DNA of 23,455 nucleotides, from positions 1 through 23,455 of the forward strand of contig JBDTOX010000159.1 in NCBI GenBank assembly GCA_039933015.1. The letters run 5' to 3'. Below the pieces are notes generated by a model, which did not search any database, had not been told where the DNA came from, and was given only the letters and a program-made list of their open reading frames with translations. This stretch comes from JBDTOX01 sp039933015 (GTDB lineage Bacteria > Pseudomonadota > Gammaproteobacteria > Burkholderiales > Methylophilaceae). Positions 1 to 7,185 of this stretch are shown here, piece by piece; position 1 is the stretch's first letter; the number at the start of each line of letters is the position of its first letter. The translations under genes and the position numbers were made by a program.

Positions 1-828
1 GCGGGCCTGCTCGCCTGCGCCGGATCCTATCCGCAGTTCGCGCAACTGGCGAACGATCTGGCAGCACTAAAAATGCGTATAGCGCGTACCCGTCTGGATT
101 TCCTGAGTTTGCCCAAGGATAAGCGTGACACGTTGGTGAATACGCAGCAATTCCTGCTGAATCATGTTGAGGCGGCTTCTGAACTCGCCCGCGAGCAGCT
201 GGCGGCAGAGCAGCAACAAGGCATGGCTTCACAATCAGTCGAAAATTCAGAGATACAGGCACGCTCTGCGGACACGGCTGATCTTCGTTAAATCGCGACA
301 CAACGTGCACTGCTGGAGAGGGCCAGAGAAGAAATTGCAAACAGCAAGATCAAGTTCTCCGTCGACCTGCGCGCCCGTGCAAAACTGCAGCAGAATACCG
401 CAGCGCAGCTTCCGAGGCTTGCGAGTGGACTCACTCAGGCCAGCAGTCCAGAAAAAATTGCGCAGTCCTACCAAGAGGTCGTTGCCATCTGGCGCCGCCT
501 GGTTGATCAGGTTTTTGTCCGCATAGCCGATCCACAGCGCTACGAACCCATCCCCGGCCTGCCGGCCATGCCTGACACCCTGCTAGCGCGATTGGACTCC
601 GCTGAAAGCGCACAGTCCTACCGATTGGCCTATCGTGCTGCCCAAGCCGAACATGACCAGTTATCCCGCATGCGCCAGGAACACTATGCAAGTGAGCGCA
701 ACAACGTATTTCGACTCTTGCTGGAGACCAGCAAGCTGAGATCTGAGTTGCTGAAGGAGAATTTAGTCCTTGGCAACAAGCAGGTTACTGCATTGTCAAA
801 AACCTATCTTGTTGACTTATATCGTTAA
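1..828 (+). pseudogene. N-terminal helical (MscK-like) segment, 5' partial, interrupted by in-frame TAA
   Basis: Frame 1 is open from the left edge, so the real start lies outside the window. It reads as a hydrophilic, Gln/Glu/Arg/Ala-rich helical protein with coiled-coil character and no membrane segment in the visible part. A TAA at 289-291 interrupts it, yet the same frame continues with the same composition for 178 more codons to a second TAA at 826-828. The simplest reading is one protein with a nonsense mutation; stop readthrough is the alternative. The second TAA is followed, still in frame, by the membrane-ATPase frame at 850-2811. Position and style resemble the long periplasmic helical domain that precedes the membrane part of MscK/KefA-type channels. 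That resemblance is inference. If the TAA is a true stop, the visible pieces are 1-291 and a fragment from about 568. Confidence 0.5.
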
Positions 829-849
829 ATTCGCATTGTTCCGTATCGT

Positions 850-2811
850 TTGTATGCTTTCGTGACGACAAAGCTACTTGATTTTCGTGAAAAAGCGAGC
901 ATTGGTATAGAGGGATTTGTCGAAATCGGGAGGCAGCTCTTAGTATTCGCACTATTCGTGTCCATTCCGTTCCTGGTCTATCGTTCAGTAATATTGGCCG
1001 CCGCCAGGCTGGAAGCCCTGCGGCATCAAATTATTCAGCAACGGATCAACCAGTCGGAGACGCGCCAGCGCAAGGTGCGCATCACTACCATGGCAATTCA
1101 ACGTGTCGGCACTTACCTGCCTTGGCTAATCATGCTACTGGGGATATGGGTGGCGGATCGCCTTATCAAAGATACTGTATTTTCCGAAGCGGCAGCGGTA
1201 TTACCTTACCTTGCCTACTATATCTGGTTTCGCATTTTCGTCATTTTTGTATCCAGCATACTTGGCATTGTTGCCTATACCGGGACCATGCAAGGTCTGG
1301 CAGGCAGACGAAAACGCCTGCAACACATGGCAAAGCGTCTAGGGGCATTCTTTTTCATCATGCTCGTTCCTTGGCTGCATGCCACTCAGGATGTGGTGGG
1401 AGAAGCGCTGGTGTATCGACTGGTTTTCGACGCCATGTTCTACATAGGGATCATCGTTCTGGCTGTGGCTGCTCGGCAATGGCAGCAGGAGATCATTTCT
1501 GCCTCCAAAGGTGTGCTGCCTTCCTGGGTAGCCGAGCGCATTCAGCATTACTGCTCAGGCAGGCTGTCCTGGATCATGTGTTTGCCTGCCATGATACTGG
1601 TTGTGATCAGCTTGATGGCAGCACAGTTCAATAATTGGGCAGGTCGCACCGACATATTCAAGCGCCTTGGCGCAGAGCTGTTCCGGCGACGTGTAGAGAG
1701 TGCAACACCTGCTAGAGCAGGCGGAATGGAAGCTGGAGAACGCCGCCCGCCGGAGGAGTATCTCCAATGGTTCGATCTTGGCGCTCCAATCGATGCCAGC
1801 CTGATTATCGAGCTTTCCAGCAGGATGGTCGCTGACATTATGCAGGTGCTGGAAACATGGAGAAATTCTTCAGGTGGTGAGCATTCTCTTGCGATCGTAG
1901 GAGACAAAGGCAGCGGCAAGTCATCACTGTTACGCGTGCTCGAAACCAGTTGCGAACACTATCGCGTGATCAAAATCACGGTACCGCCCAAGTTGATAAC
2001 GCGTGATGCTGTTTTGTTGTTCTTTTCTGAACAATTACAGCAGAATCTGAGCCAGGGCGCGGATGCGCTGGTGCGTGCAGATGAGGCTTGCGAGCCAACC
2101 CTGATTCTGGTGGATGAAGCACAGAATCTGTTTCTGGGAGCAATTGGTGGGTTCGATGGCTATCGTACATTCATGGAACTGGTTAATGCCGCGACGACTA
2201 ATCTCTTCTGGTGTGCCACTTTCAATCAGCGCTCCTGGGATTACCTGCTTGGTGTATTTGGAAGTAGGCAGTATTTTCGCAGTGCGTTCAACATCCCCTC
2301 ATTGACAGATGCGGATGTTCAGAACCTGATCCTGACGCGCCATCGACGCTCCGGCTTCACGCTCTCCTACGATGCTATCATCCGGGCCACACAGGGCCCG
2401 GAAGAATTCGGCGGCCTTGCTCACATAGAAACCCAGTTTTTCAGGTTGCTGTGGGGCCAGGCCAAGGGTAATCCGCGCGCCGCGATTGTGCTCTGGATAT
2501 CTGCATTGCAAATTTTTGGCAGCAAGCGCCTCCGGGTCGGCATTCCTCACTATAAGCCCATCCGTGGTCTGGAGCGGGTTGGCGATGAGGCCTTATTCGT
2601 CTACGCGGCCATTATTCGCCATGAGAACCTCACTGTGGAGCAATCCATAGCAGTCACCGATCTTTCACCTAGCGTAGTACATGATGCTATTCGCATAGGA
2701 GTCGATACTGGAGCAATCGTGCAAGGTGCGGATCTGCGCTACCGGGCCAGTCCGACAGCACAGTTTGCATTGATCCAGTTATTGATGGGGAAAAACTTTA
2801 TCCATGAATGA
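850..2811 (+). CDS. Polytopic membrane protein with C-terminal AAA+/ORC-like ATPase domain
   Basis: The 653-residue frame starts at a TTG. The N-terminal half has about six hydrophobic segments (roughly residues 29-51, 86-104, 114-144, 163-178, 188-208, 239-259). A cytosolic P-loop ATPase follows: Walker A GDKGSGKS at 351-358, Walker B LILVDE at 418-423, a sensor-1-like Asn at 459 after a strand, and a GNPR sensor-2-like motif at 540-543. About 90 C-terminal residues look like a winged helix, as in ORC/Cdc6- and TniB-like ATPases. No Shine-Dalgarno sequence precedes the TTG, and the frame is continuous with the upstream one apart from TAA 826-828, so it may be the C-terminal part of a longer protein. 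Its stop overlaps the next gene's ATG (ATGA), which indicates translational coupling to the MscS channel. An ATP-dependent role in channel gating or assembly is inferred from context only. Confidence 0.75.
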   Translation: MYAFVTTKLLDFREKASIGIEGFVEIGRQLLVFALFVSIPFLVYRSVILAAARLEALRHQIIQQRINQSETRQRKVRITTMAIQRVGTYLPWLIMLLGIWVADRLIKDTVFSEAAAVLPYLAYYIWFRIFVIFVSSILGIVAYTGTMQGLAGRRKRLQHMAKRLGAFFFIMLVPWLHATQDVVGEALVYRLVFDAMFYIGIIVLAVAARQWQQEIISASKGVLPSWVAERIQHYCSGRLSWIMCLPAMILVVISLMAAQFNNWAGRTDIFKRLGAELFRRRVESATPARAGGMEAGERRPPEEYLQWFDLGAPIDASLIIELSSRMVADIMQVLETWRNSSGGEHSLAIVGDKGSGKSSLLRVLETSCEHYRVIKITVPPKLITRDAVLLFFSEQLQQNLSQGADALVRADEACEPTLILVDEAQNLFLGAIGGFDGYRTFMELVNAATTNLFWCATFNQRSWDYLLGVFGSRQYFRSAFNIPSLTDADVQNLILTRHRRSGFTLSYDAIIRATQGPEEFGGLAHIETQFFRLLWGQAKGNPRAAIVLWISALQIFGSKRLRVGIPHYKPIRGLERVGDEALFVYAAIIRHENLTVEQSIAVTDLSPSVVHDAIRIGVDTGAIVQGADLRYRASPTAQFALIQLLMGKNFIHE

Positions 2812-3619
2812 AACCGATATCAGCCAACTTTCCGAGTTGGTAAAAATACTCCAGTTCGACCGCATCCTGCTGTTGTTGCTGAGCATTCTTCTGCTTGTTC
2901 TATTGGTCAAGGGCAGCAAACGCGTTGCTGGCTCCTTGCACCAAAAAATTCCATCGCGCCGCCTGATGATTTCTCAGGTTGTGACCAGTCTGAATTTCTT
3001 CATCTATATCGTGGGTGGCCCGGCATTGGTATATACCATTCTGCGGCCACCCAAAGAGCTAATGATCATTATTGGGGGAAGTGCCGCGGTGGCGTTTGGT
3101 CTTTCTCTCAAAGATCTGGTTGCATCGGTCATTGCGGGATTCATACTGCTGTTCGAGCGGCCATTCCAAGTGGGTGATCGCGTCAGTTTCGGCAACGTCT
3201 ATGGCGAGATCAAAAGTATCGGTCTGCGAGCGGTACGACTGGTCACGCTAGACGATAACGAAGTGACCATTCCCAACAACCGCTTTATGACGGATGTAGT
3301 GTCATCGGGAAACTCAGGTGCCCTGGAGATGATGATCGTCGCCGATTTTCATCTGGCCATGGATGCGGATGTGCAACTCGCTCACGACCTGATCTATGAA
3401 GTTGCGGTCACCAGTCGCTACGCCTATCTCAAAAAACCGGTTTCCATAGTGCTCTCGGAGGTCGAAGTTGCGCATCAACTTTCCATGCAGCTTCGTGTTA
3501 AGGCGTACGTGCTTGACGTCAGGTTCGAGAAGTCATTTTCGACTGACATCTACCTGCGGGGTCTGGCAACTTTCCAGAAGTCTGGAATCAAGCGGCCTGC
3601 CCTGGCTGTCCCTGCCTAA
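2804..3619 (+). CDS. MscS-family mechanosensitive channel subunit (ATPase-coupled)
   Basis: This 271-residue protein has a short N-terminus and hydrophobic helices at about 20-36 and 58-80. The MscS pore helix runs from about 86 to 118, with the Gly/Ala-rich face GGSAAVAFGLSLKDL and the ending LLFERPFQVGD that leads into the beta domain. The beta domain has the family pattern YGEIKSIGLRAVRL followed by IPNNRF at 156-161. MscS homologues form heptameric pores that open under membrane tension and release solutes on osmotic downshift. This copy is shorter than E. coli MscS (286 aa) and divergent in its first two helices. The ATG sits inside the stop of the membrane ATPase gene (ATGA), so the two are probably made in fixed ratio. 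No terminator with a T-tract follows; only a short direct repeat lies downstream. Confidence 0.88.
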   Translation: MNETDISQLSELVKILQFDRILLLLLSILLLVLLVKGSKRVAGSLHQKIPSRRLMISQVVTSLNFFIYIVGGPALVYTILRPPKELMIIIGGSAAVAFGLSLKDLVASVIAGFILLFERPFQVGDRVSFGNVYGEIKSIGLRAVRLVTLDDNEVTIPNNRFMTDVVSSGNSGALEMMIVADFHLAMDADVQLAHDLIYEVAVTSRYAYLKKPVSIVLSEVEVAHQLSMQLRVKAYVLDVRFEKSFSTDIYLRGLATFQKSGIKRPALAVPA

Positions 3620-3630
3620 GTGCCGAGGCA

Positions 3631-3650
3631 GCTAGTCAGCTAGTCAGCTA
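3631..3650. repeat. Tandem 8-mer repeat (GCTAGTCA x2.5)
   Basis: The unit GCTAGTCA occurs twice head to tail (3631-3638, 3639-3646), followed by GCTA. It lies 11 nt after the stop of the first MscS gene. The flanks carry an 8-nt inverted pair (CTGTCCCT at 3606-3613 and AGGGACAG at 3650-3657), so the repeat sits in the loop of a weak potential hairpin. There is no T-tract. Confidence 0.6.
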
Positions 3651-3721
3651 GGGACAGGCCCATGCTCCGTGCTCAGTTACGCGGATACAGCGCGGTGGTT
3701 ACGACCCTGGCCGCAAATTCA

Positions 3722-3750
3722 TTAAAACTGTTGTTTGGTTAGCATGTAAT
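3722..3750 (+). promoter_or_regulatory. Possible sigma70 promoter for the lapA-mscS pair
   Basis: TTAAAA (3722-3727) and TGTAAT (3745-3750) are separated by 17 nt. The -10 matches five of six consensus bases and the -35 three of six. It lies 35 nt before the lapA-like ATG, in the AT-rich stretch following the MscS operon. Confidence 0.3.
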
Positions 3751-3785
3751 ATACTTAAATCTCTTTCATAAAAAGATAGAAAATC

Positions 3786-4094
3786 ATGCGTAATATTGCC
3801 CTGACAATACTCCTTGTACTTGCGGTTGTTTTCGGCATACAAAACATGCGCCCCGTGGATCTGGTATTCCTGGTTTGGTCCATCAATACTGTTACAGCGC
3901 TCGCAATCGTGGTTGCACTGATCATAGGCATATTGATCGGGTTGTTGCTTTTGCTACCGGCGCTGTTGAGAAGCCGGGGGGTTGCCAAAGAATCCATACG
4001 ACATGCAACGGAGCTTGAGGCCGTACTCAGGTCGCAACACGTCGCCGCTGCGCAGAAACAGGCGGACTCTCCTTCACCAAATGATACGAACTAG
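3786..4094 (+). CDS. LapA-like small inner-membrane protein (DUF1049 / LapA domain)
   Basis: This is a 102-residue protein, the same length as E. coli LapA (YciS). It has two hydrophobic helices at about 4-18 and 35-61, separated by the short conserved stretch QNMRPVDLVFLVW. A charged cytosolic tail with helical character follows from about 63. That QN-x-PV-x-L-x-FL-x-W pattern is typical of the LapA domain. In E. coli, LapA works with LapB/YciM and FtsH to tune LpxC turnover and LPS synthesis. No lapB-like gene lies beside it here, so the role is inferred from the domain alone. The stop is only 3 nt before the ATG of the downstream mscS gene, indicating one transcript. The Shine-Dalgarno sequence is weak. 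Confidence 0.72.
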   Translation: MRNIALTILLVLAVVFGIQNMRPVDLVFLVWSINTVTALAIVVALIIGILIGLLLLLPALLRSRGVAKESIRHATELEAVLRSQHVAAAQKQADSPSPNDTN

Positions 4095-4097
4095 TCG

Positions 4098-5000
4098 ATG
4101 AGCTTTTCCGAGCTCGCTAATGAGTGGTTCCATGATGCATTTGGCATCACATGGTTCACTATAGGCACAACGCACATCACGCTATCGCGTGTAATGGGCT
4201 TGCTTTTAATACTGTTACTGGTGTGGTGGTTGGCAAATGTTGTGGAGCATGTTCTGATCCGGTTGGCAAAAGCCGGAGGTGCGGAATCCCTGAGTGATTC
4301 CGCGGTTTATGCGTTTAGCCGCATTTCACGCTATGCCGTCTGGCTGTTTGGCACGATCATAGGGCTCAATTTTATTGGCTTTGATATGACGAGTATGGCT
4401 CTGATGGGCGGCGCGCTGGGCGTGGGTATAGGCTTTGGTCTGCAAAATATTTTTAGCAACTTGGTGTCTGGCATTATTATCCTGCTCGAGCGAACTCTCA
4501 AGGTCGGTGATTTCGTTGATTTGCAGTCTGGCGTGATGGGGCGGGTAAGCGAAATCAACATGGGCTATACCCGCGTGACTACCAACGATGCCGTGGATAT
4601 CATCGTGCCTAATTCCGAGTTCATCAATGGGCGGGTAGTTAACTGGACATTCGGCGAGGTGTTGCGACGGATGCATATTCCATTTGGCGTGGCATATGGT
4701 ACCGACAAGGAGAGGGTCCGCGATGCTGCACTGGCGGCAGCGCGCCAGGTGCCTTATACCTTGGAAAATGAGGCCCGCAAGACGGAAGTCTGGCTCATTA
4801 ACCTGGGGGAAAGCAGTCTCGACTTCGAGCTCGTCGTGTGGATAGGTTTGGAGGGCGTGCGTTCGCCATCAAAGGTACATGCCCAATATTTGTGGGCCAT
4901 CGAGACCGAGCTGCGTAGCGCTGGCATTGAGATACCCTTTCCGCAACGTGATCTGTATCTGCGCAGTGGCCCGCTTCAAGTCAATTTGACAGGGCAGTAG
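4098..5000 (+). CDS. mscS: MscS-family small-conductance mechanosensitive channel
   Basis: This is a 300-residue protein with canonical MscS layout. Membrane helices lie at about 27-48 and 72-94. The pore helix at about 98-132 contains GGALGVGIGFGLQNIFSN, whose Gly/Ala knobs pack adjacent subunits in known MscS structures, and ends in LLERTLKVGD. The beta domain has the VPNSEF motif at 170-175, and an alpha/beta cytosolic vestibule follows to the C-terminus. It should act as a homoheptameric inner-membrane emergency valve under hypo-osmotic shock. It begins 3 nt after the lapA-like gene and is followed by a strong inverted repeat. It is closer to the standard family than the ATPase-coupled copy at 2804-3619, so the two are probably not redundant duplicates. 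The symbol is used in the family sense. Confidence 0.9.
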   Translation: MSFSELANEWFHDAFGITWFTIGTTHITLSRVMGLLLILLLVWWLANVVEHVLIRLAKAGGAESLSDSAVYAFSRISRYAVWLFGTIIGLNFIGFDMTSMALMGGALGVGIGFGLQNIFSNLVSGIIILLERTLKVGDFVDLQSGVMGRVSEINMGYTRVTTNDAVDIIVPNSEFINGRVVNWTFGEVLRRMHIPFGVAYGTDKERVRDAALAAARQVPYTLENEARKTEVWLINLGESSLDFELVVWIGLEGVRSPSKVHAQYLWAIETELRSAGIEIPFPQRDLYLRSGPLQVNLTGQ

Positions 5001-5063
5001 TGATATGCAACCTTTGCGATTTGCGACTTTAGCTGTATCAACCGGTTTACCAGCATGTTCGAG

Positions 5064-5083
5064 GAGCGGATATCTATCCGCTC
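5064..5083. terminator. Perfect 9-nt-arm inverted repeat after mscS
   Basis: GAGCGGATA and TATCCGCTC flank a two-base centre, giving at least an 8-bp stem with an ATCT loop. It is 64 nt past the mscS stop and about 60 nt before the cupin start. No T-run follows, so it may be a Rho-assisted terminator, an mRNA-stabilising stem or an operator for the cupin gene. Confidence 0.45.
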
Positions 5084-5145
5084 ACTGAAGCCTCATTAAC
5101 ACAAAATTCGGAGTGCCTTTCTTAGATAAAAACGGAGAAATCAAG

Positions 5146-5637
5146 ATGAAACTGCTTCCAATCGCACTTGCTGCATTAATGACAGTCGTCAATCCGAGCC
5201 TTCTATACGCTCACGAGCTGGGATCTAACAAAAAACCTTTAGCTTTTGGCAATGATCAGACAATCATCGATCTCAACAAGCTCGAATGGGCGCCGCTGCA
5301 AGTCAAGGGGCTTGCTCCTGGCGCCGAAATCGCCGTGCTGCGCGGGGACCTTGCCACGGGTGCGAGCGAGTTGGTTCTCCGCCTGCCGCCCAACTATTAC
5401 GTGCGCAATCATACGCATACCAGCGACGAGCTTTACGTCTGGCTCAAGGGCGCATTTACGTTGATCGCCCATGACGGCACGAAAACCAAATTCGACGGCC
5501 CGGCTTACATCAGCTTCCCCGGCAACGCACCGCCACATGCCCTCAAATGCGGGAGCAAGCAACCATGTATTTTGTATCTCCGCTATTCGCGGCCTTTCGA
5601 TATTGAATATTCTCCTGACGCCAAAGGTAGCCAGTAA
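5146..5637 (+). CDS. Secreted cupin-domain protein
   Basis: The ATG at 5146 is chosen because GGAG lies 8 nt upstream and it opens a clean Sec signal peptide (MKLLPIALAALM..., cleavage after LLYA at about residue 22). An in-frame ATG at 5113 would add 11 polar residues ahead of it. The 163-residue product is a single cupin barrel. Motif 1 is HTHTSDELYVWLKGAF, with metal ligands H89, H91 and E95, and motif 2 is PGNAPPHALKC with H131. Three His plus one Glu is the usual cupin metal set. It is therefore a small periplasmic metal-binding protein of unknown substrate, similar in style to the cupins annotated as sugar- or anti-sigma-like. It stands alone between two inverted repeats, with no partner gene to suggest a pathway. 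Confidence 0.8.
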   Translation: MKLLPIALAALMTVVNPSLLYAHELGSNKKPLAFGNDQTIIDLNKLEWAPLQVKGLAPGAEIAVLRGDLATGASELVLRLPPNYYVRNHTHTSDELYVWLKGAFTLIAHDGTKTKFDGPAYISFPGNAPPHALKCGSKQPCILYLRYSRPFDIEYSPDAKGSQ

Positions 5638-5808
5638 TAGCATGATGCGTACTAGGGCGGTGCTTGTAGTTGGCAATCCTGCTGTTCTTAATACGAAACA
5701 CCGACATCCCGGCAAAACTCATCTGCAAACAGCGGCGGACCGTTTTGAGTGGTTTGCTTTCATACTTGGTGGCGGGTTTCATCGTAATACGCACATGTCC
5801 CTTAAAAA

Positions 5809-5836
5809 CTAAAGCGGAACTGAAGTTCCGCTTTAG
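5809..5836. terminator. Bidirectional terminator between cupin gene and thyA
   Basis: A 12-bp perfect stem (CTAAAGCGGAAC / GTTCCGCTTTAG) with a TGAA loop lies 6 nt beyond the minus-strand thyA stop, between convergent genes. AAA/TTT tracts at the stem base serve both directions. Confidence 0.75.
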
Positions 5837-5842
5837 GGTGAA

Positions 5843-6835
5843 TCAAACAGCCATAGGGGCCGTTAAAGGTGCATGGCACTGATAGTCTTCCAACCAGAAG
5901 TCCCTTGGCTCGATTTTCTCAAGCCACTCTGGTTCATACTTACCTGTCTTGGCAAAATCTGGGACACGGTCTGAAATAACAAACTTTGGCGCCTGAAATG
6001 GCTCACGCTTTAGCTGCTCCTGTAGCATGTCTACGTGATTTTCATAGATGTGCGCATCGCCAATAAAGTAGGTGAACCAACGAGGTGTATAGCCAGTCAG
6101 CCTACCTACCAAATGCAGTAGAGCCGCGCCTTCCGTCAGATTAAACGGGGCCCCTAGGCCAATGTCGTTACTCCGGATATACAAGCAAAGAGAAATTTCA
6201 CTCGTAGAAGTATTTACCAGGAACTGATATAGCAAATGGCATGGTGGTAGCGCCATCTCCTCTAGCTGAGCCCAGTTCCATCCATGGAATAGGATTCTGC
6301 GGTTGCCCGGGTCATTGACGATGGTATCGAGGCACGTGCGAAGCTGGTCTATAGCCTTGTAAAAAAGCACGTTATGAGTCTTACCTTGCTCATTTACTTC
6401 GTCCAAGGTACCGAGCTGCCGGTAGCCCCGCGCTAGTGCATGCGCAACCTGGGCCGAGCTTTGGGGTTTACTCAAATCGATAAGTTTATAGGCAGGCCAT
6501 TGCCGCCATTGAACCCCATACACAGCGCCCAAATCGTCTGATTGCAGGCGGTAGGGACTTGCGAGCCACTGCGCGTTTTCGTTTGCGTTCTGGTCCCACA
6601 CCTTGCAGCCTAGAGCACGAAAATCAGCCGCACTGTGATATGCACGAAGAAATCCAACTAGCTCGCCAATTGCAGTCTTAAAGGCCAGTCGTCTCGTGGT
6701 CACTGCCGGGAAACCCTGCTGTAGGTCAAACTTCATCATTGCGCCAGGGATACTAAGCGTACGAATGCCAGTGCGGTTTTCCTGCCAGGTGCCATTGTCA
6801 AAAATGTCTTGAACGAGATTAAGATACTGTTTCAT
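5843..6835 (-). CDS. thyA: Thymidylate synthase (enlarged form)
   Basis: ThyA methylates dUMP to dTMP using methylenetetrahydrofolate. The family signatures are present: N-terminal RTG-x-RTLSIPG, the catalytic Cys199 in ALPPCH, phosphate-binding RSND at 221-224, PFN at 230-232, GDAHIYENH at 259-267, and the C-terminal PLTAPMAV. At 330 residues it is about 66 longer than E. coli ThyA (264). The excess sits mainly between WPAY (113-116) and NDPGNRRI (174-181), plus a shorter stretch near 86-100, in the small domain that varies among ThyA proteins. AAGGA lies 5 nt before the ATG. dTMP synthesis yields dihydrofolate, the substrate of the FolA encoded 6 kb away. A strong stem-loop follows the stop. 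Confidence 0.93.
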   Translation of the reverse strand: MKQYLNLVQDIFDNGTWQENRTGIRTLSIPGAMMKFDLQQGFPAVTTRRLAFKTAIGELVGFLRAYHSAADFRALGCKVWDQNANENAQWLASPYRLQSDDLGAVYGVQWRQWPAYKLIDLSKPQSSAQVAHALARGYRQLGTLDEVNEQGKTHNVLFYKAIDQLRTCLDTIVNDPGNRRILFHGWNWAQLEEMALPPCHLLYQFLVNTSTSEISLCLYIRSNDIGLGAPFNLTEGAALLHLVGRLTGYTPRWFTYFIGDAHIYENHVDMLQEQLKREPFQAPKFVISDRVPDFAKTGKYEPEWLEKIEPRDFWLEDYQCHAPLTAPMAV

Positions 6836-7091
6836 GTTTGTCCTTTTGCACCAGAATTGGTATTAGGTATAGGCATCAGTCCTGAGGATTTTAATTTGAG
6901 TGGCCGAAGATGCCACGGACATAACTTGAGCGAGCGTTGTTTTCTTTGCCTGAATCATCTCTATTGTACGCAACTGTAGGCAAATTTCCTTCCAGTTGCT
7001 CTATAAATTGCTCTGGGCAGCTCTTGGTTTCAATAGATTACCCACCAGAACATAAGTTGTTCTGAGTGTCAGCAGGAAGCGTGCAAGGAAT
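6836..7091. other. Non-coding stretch upstream of thyA
   Basis: No gene was found in this stretch, which lies between thyA and the terminator of the envelope operon. It must hold the minus-strand thyA promoter, but no convincing -35/-10 pair stands out. A small dyad, CAGAAC (7046-7051) and GTTCTG (7059-7064) with a 7-nt loop, is the only structure noticed. Degraded sequence or a small RNA cannot be excluded by eye. Confidence 0.5.
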
Positions 7092-7137
7092 AGCGGGCAA
7101 AAAAAAGCGAACCTTTACGGGGAGATAAAGGCCCGCT
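7092..7137 (-). terminator. Terminator of the envelope operon
   Basis: On the minus strand a CCTTTA / TAAAGG stem (7112-7131) with an 8-nt loop is followed by TTCGC and eight T (complement of the A-run 7099-7106). An outer AGCGGGC / GCCCGCT pair (7092-7098, 7131-7137) closes the whole structure. It lies about 50 nt after the stop at 7186. Confidence 0.75.
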
Positions 7138-7185
7138 ATGAGAGACGGAAAATTAGAGATAGAGCAAAAACTGAAGCGATATTTC

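Noticed and set aside
164..526. 120-codon plus-strand frame overlapping the helical gene
   Set aside because: Arg/Ser-rich product of an alternative frame; the frame-1 translation across the same bases is far more protein-like.
286..830. Alternative genetic code with TAA as a sense codon
   Set aside because: Other genes in the window (folA, pgl, metG and others) end normally at TAA with no protein-like continuation.
5543..5794. 83-codon minus-strand frame overlapping the end of the cupin gene
   Set aside because: No ribosome-binding site or recognisable domain, and half of it lies antisense to the cupin; the non-coding part could be a remnant, but nothing supports that.
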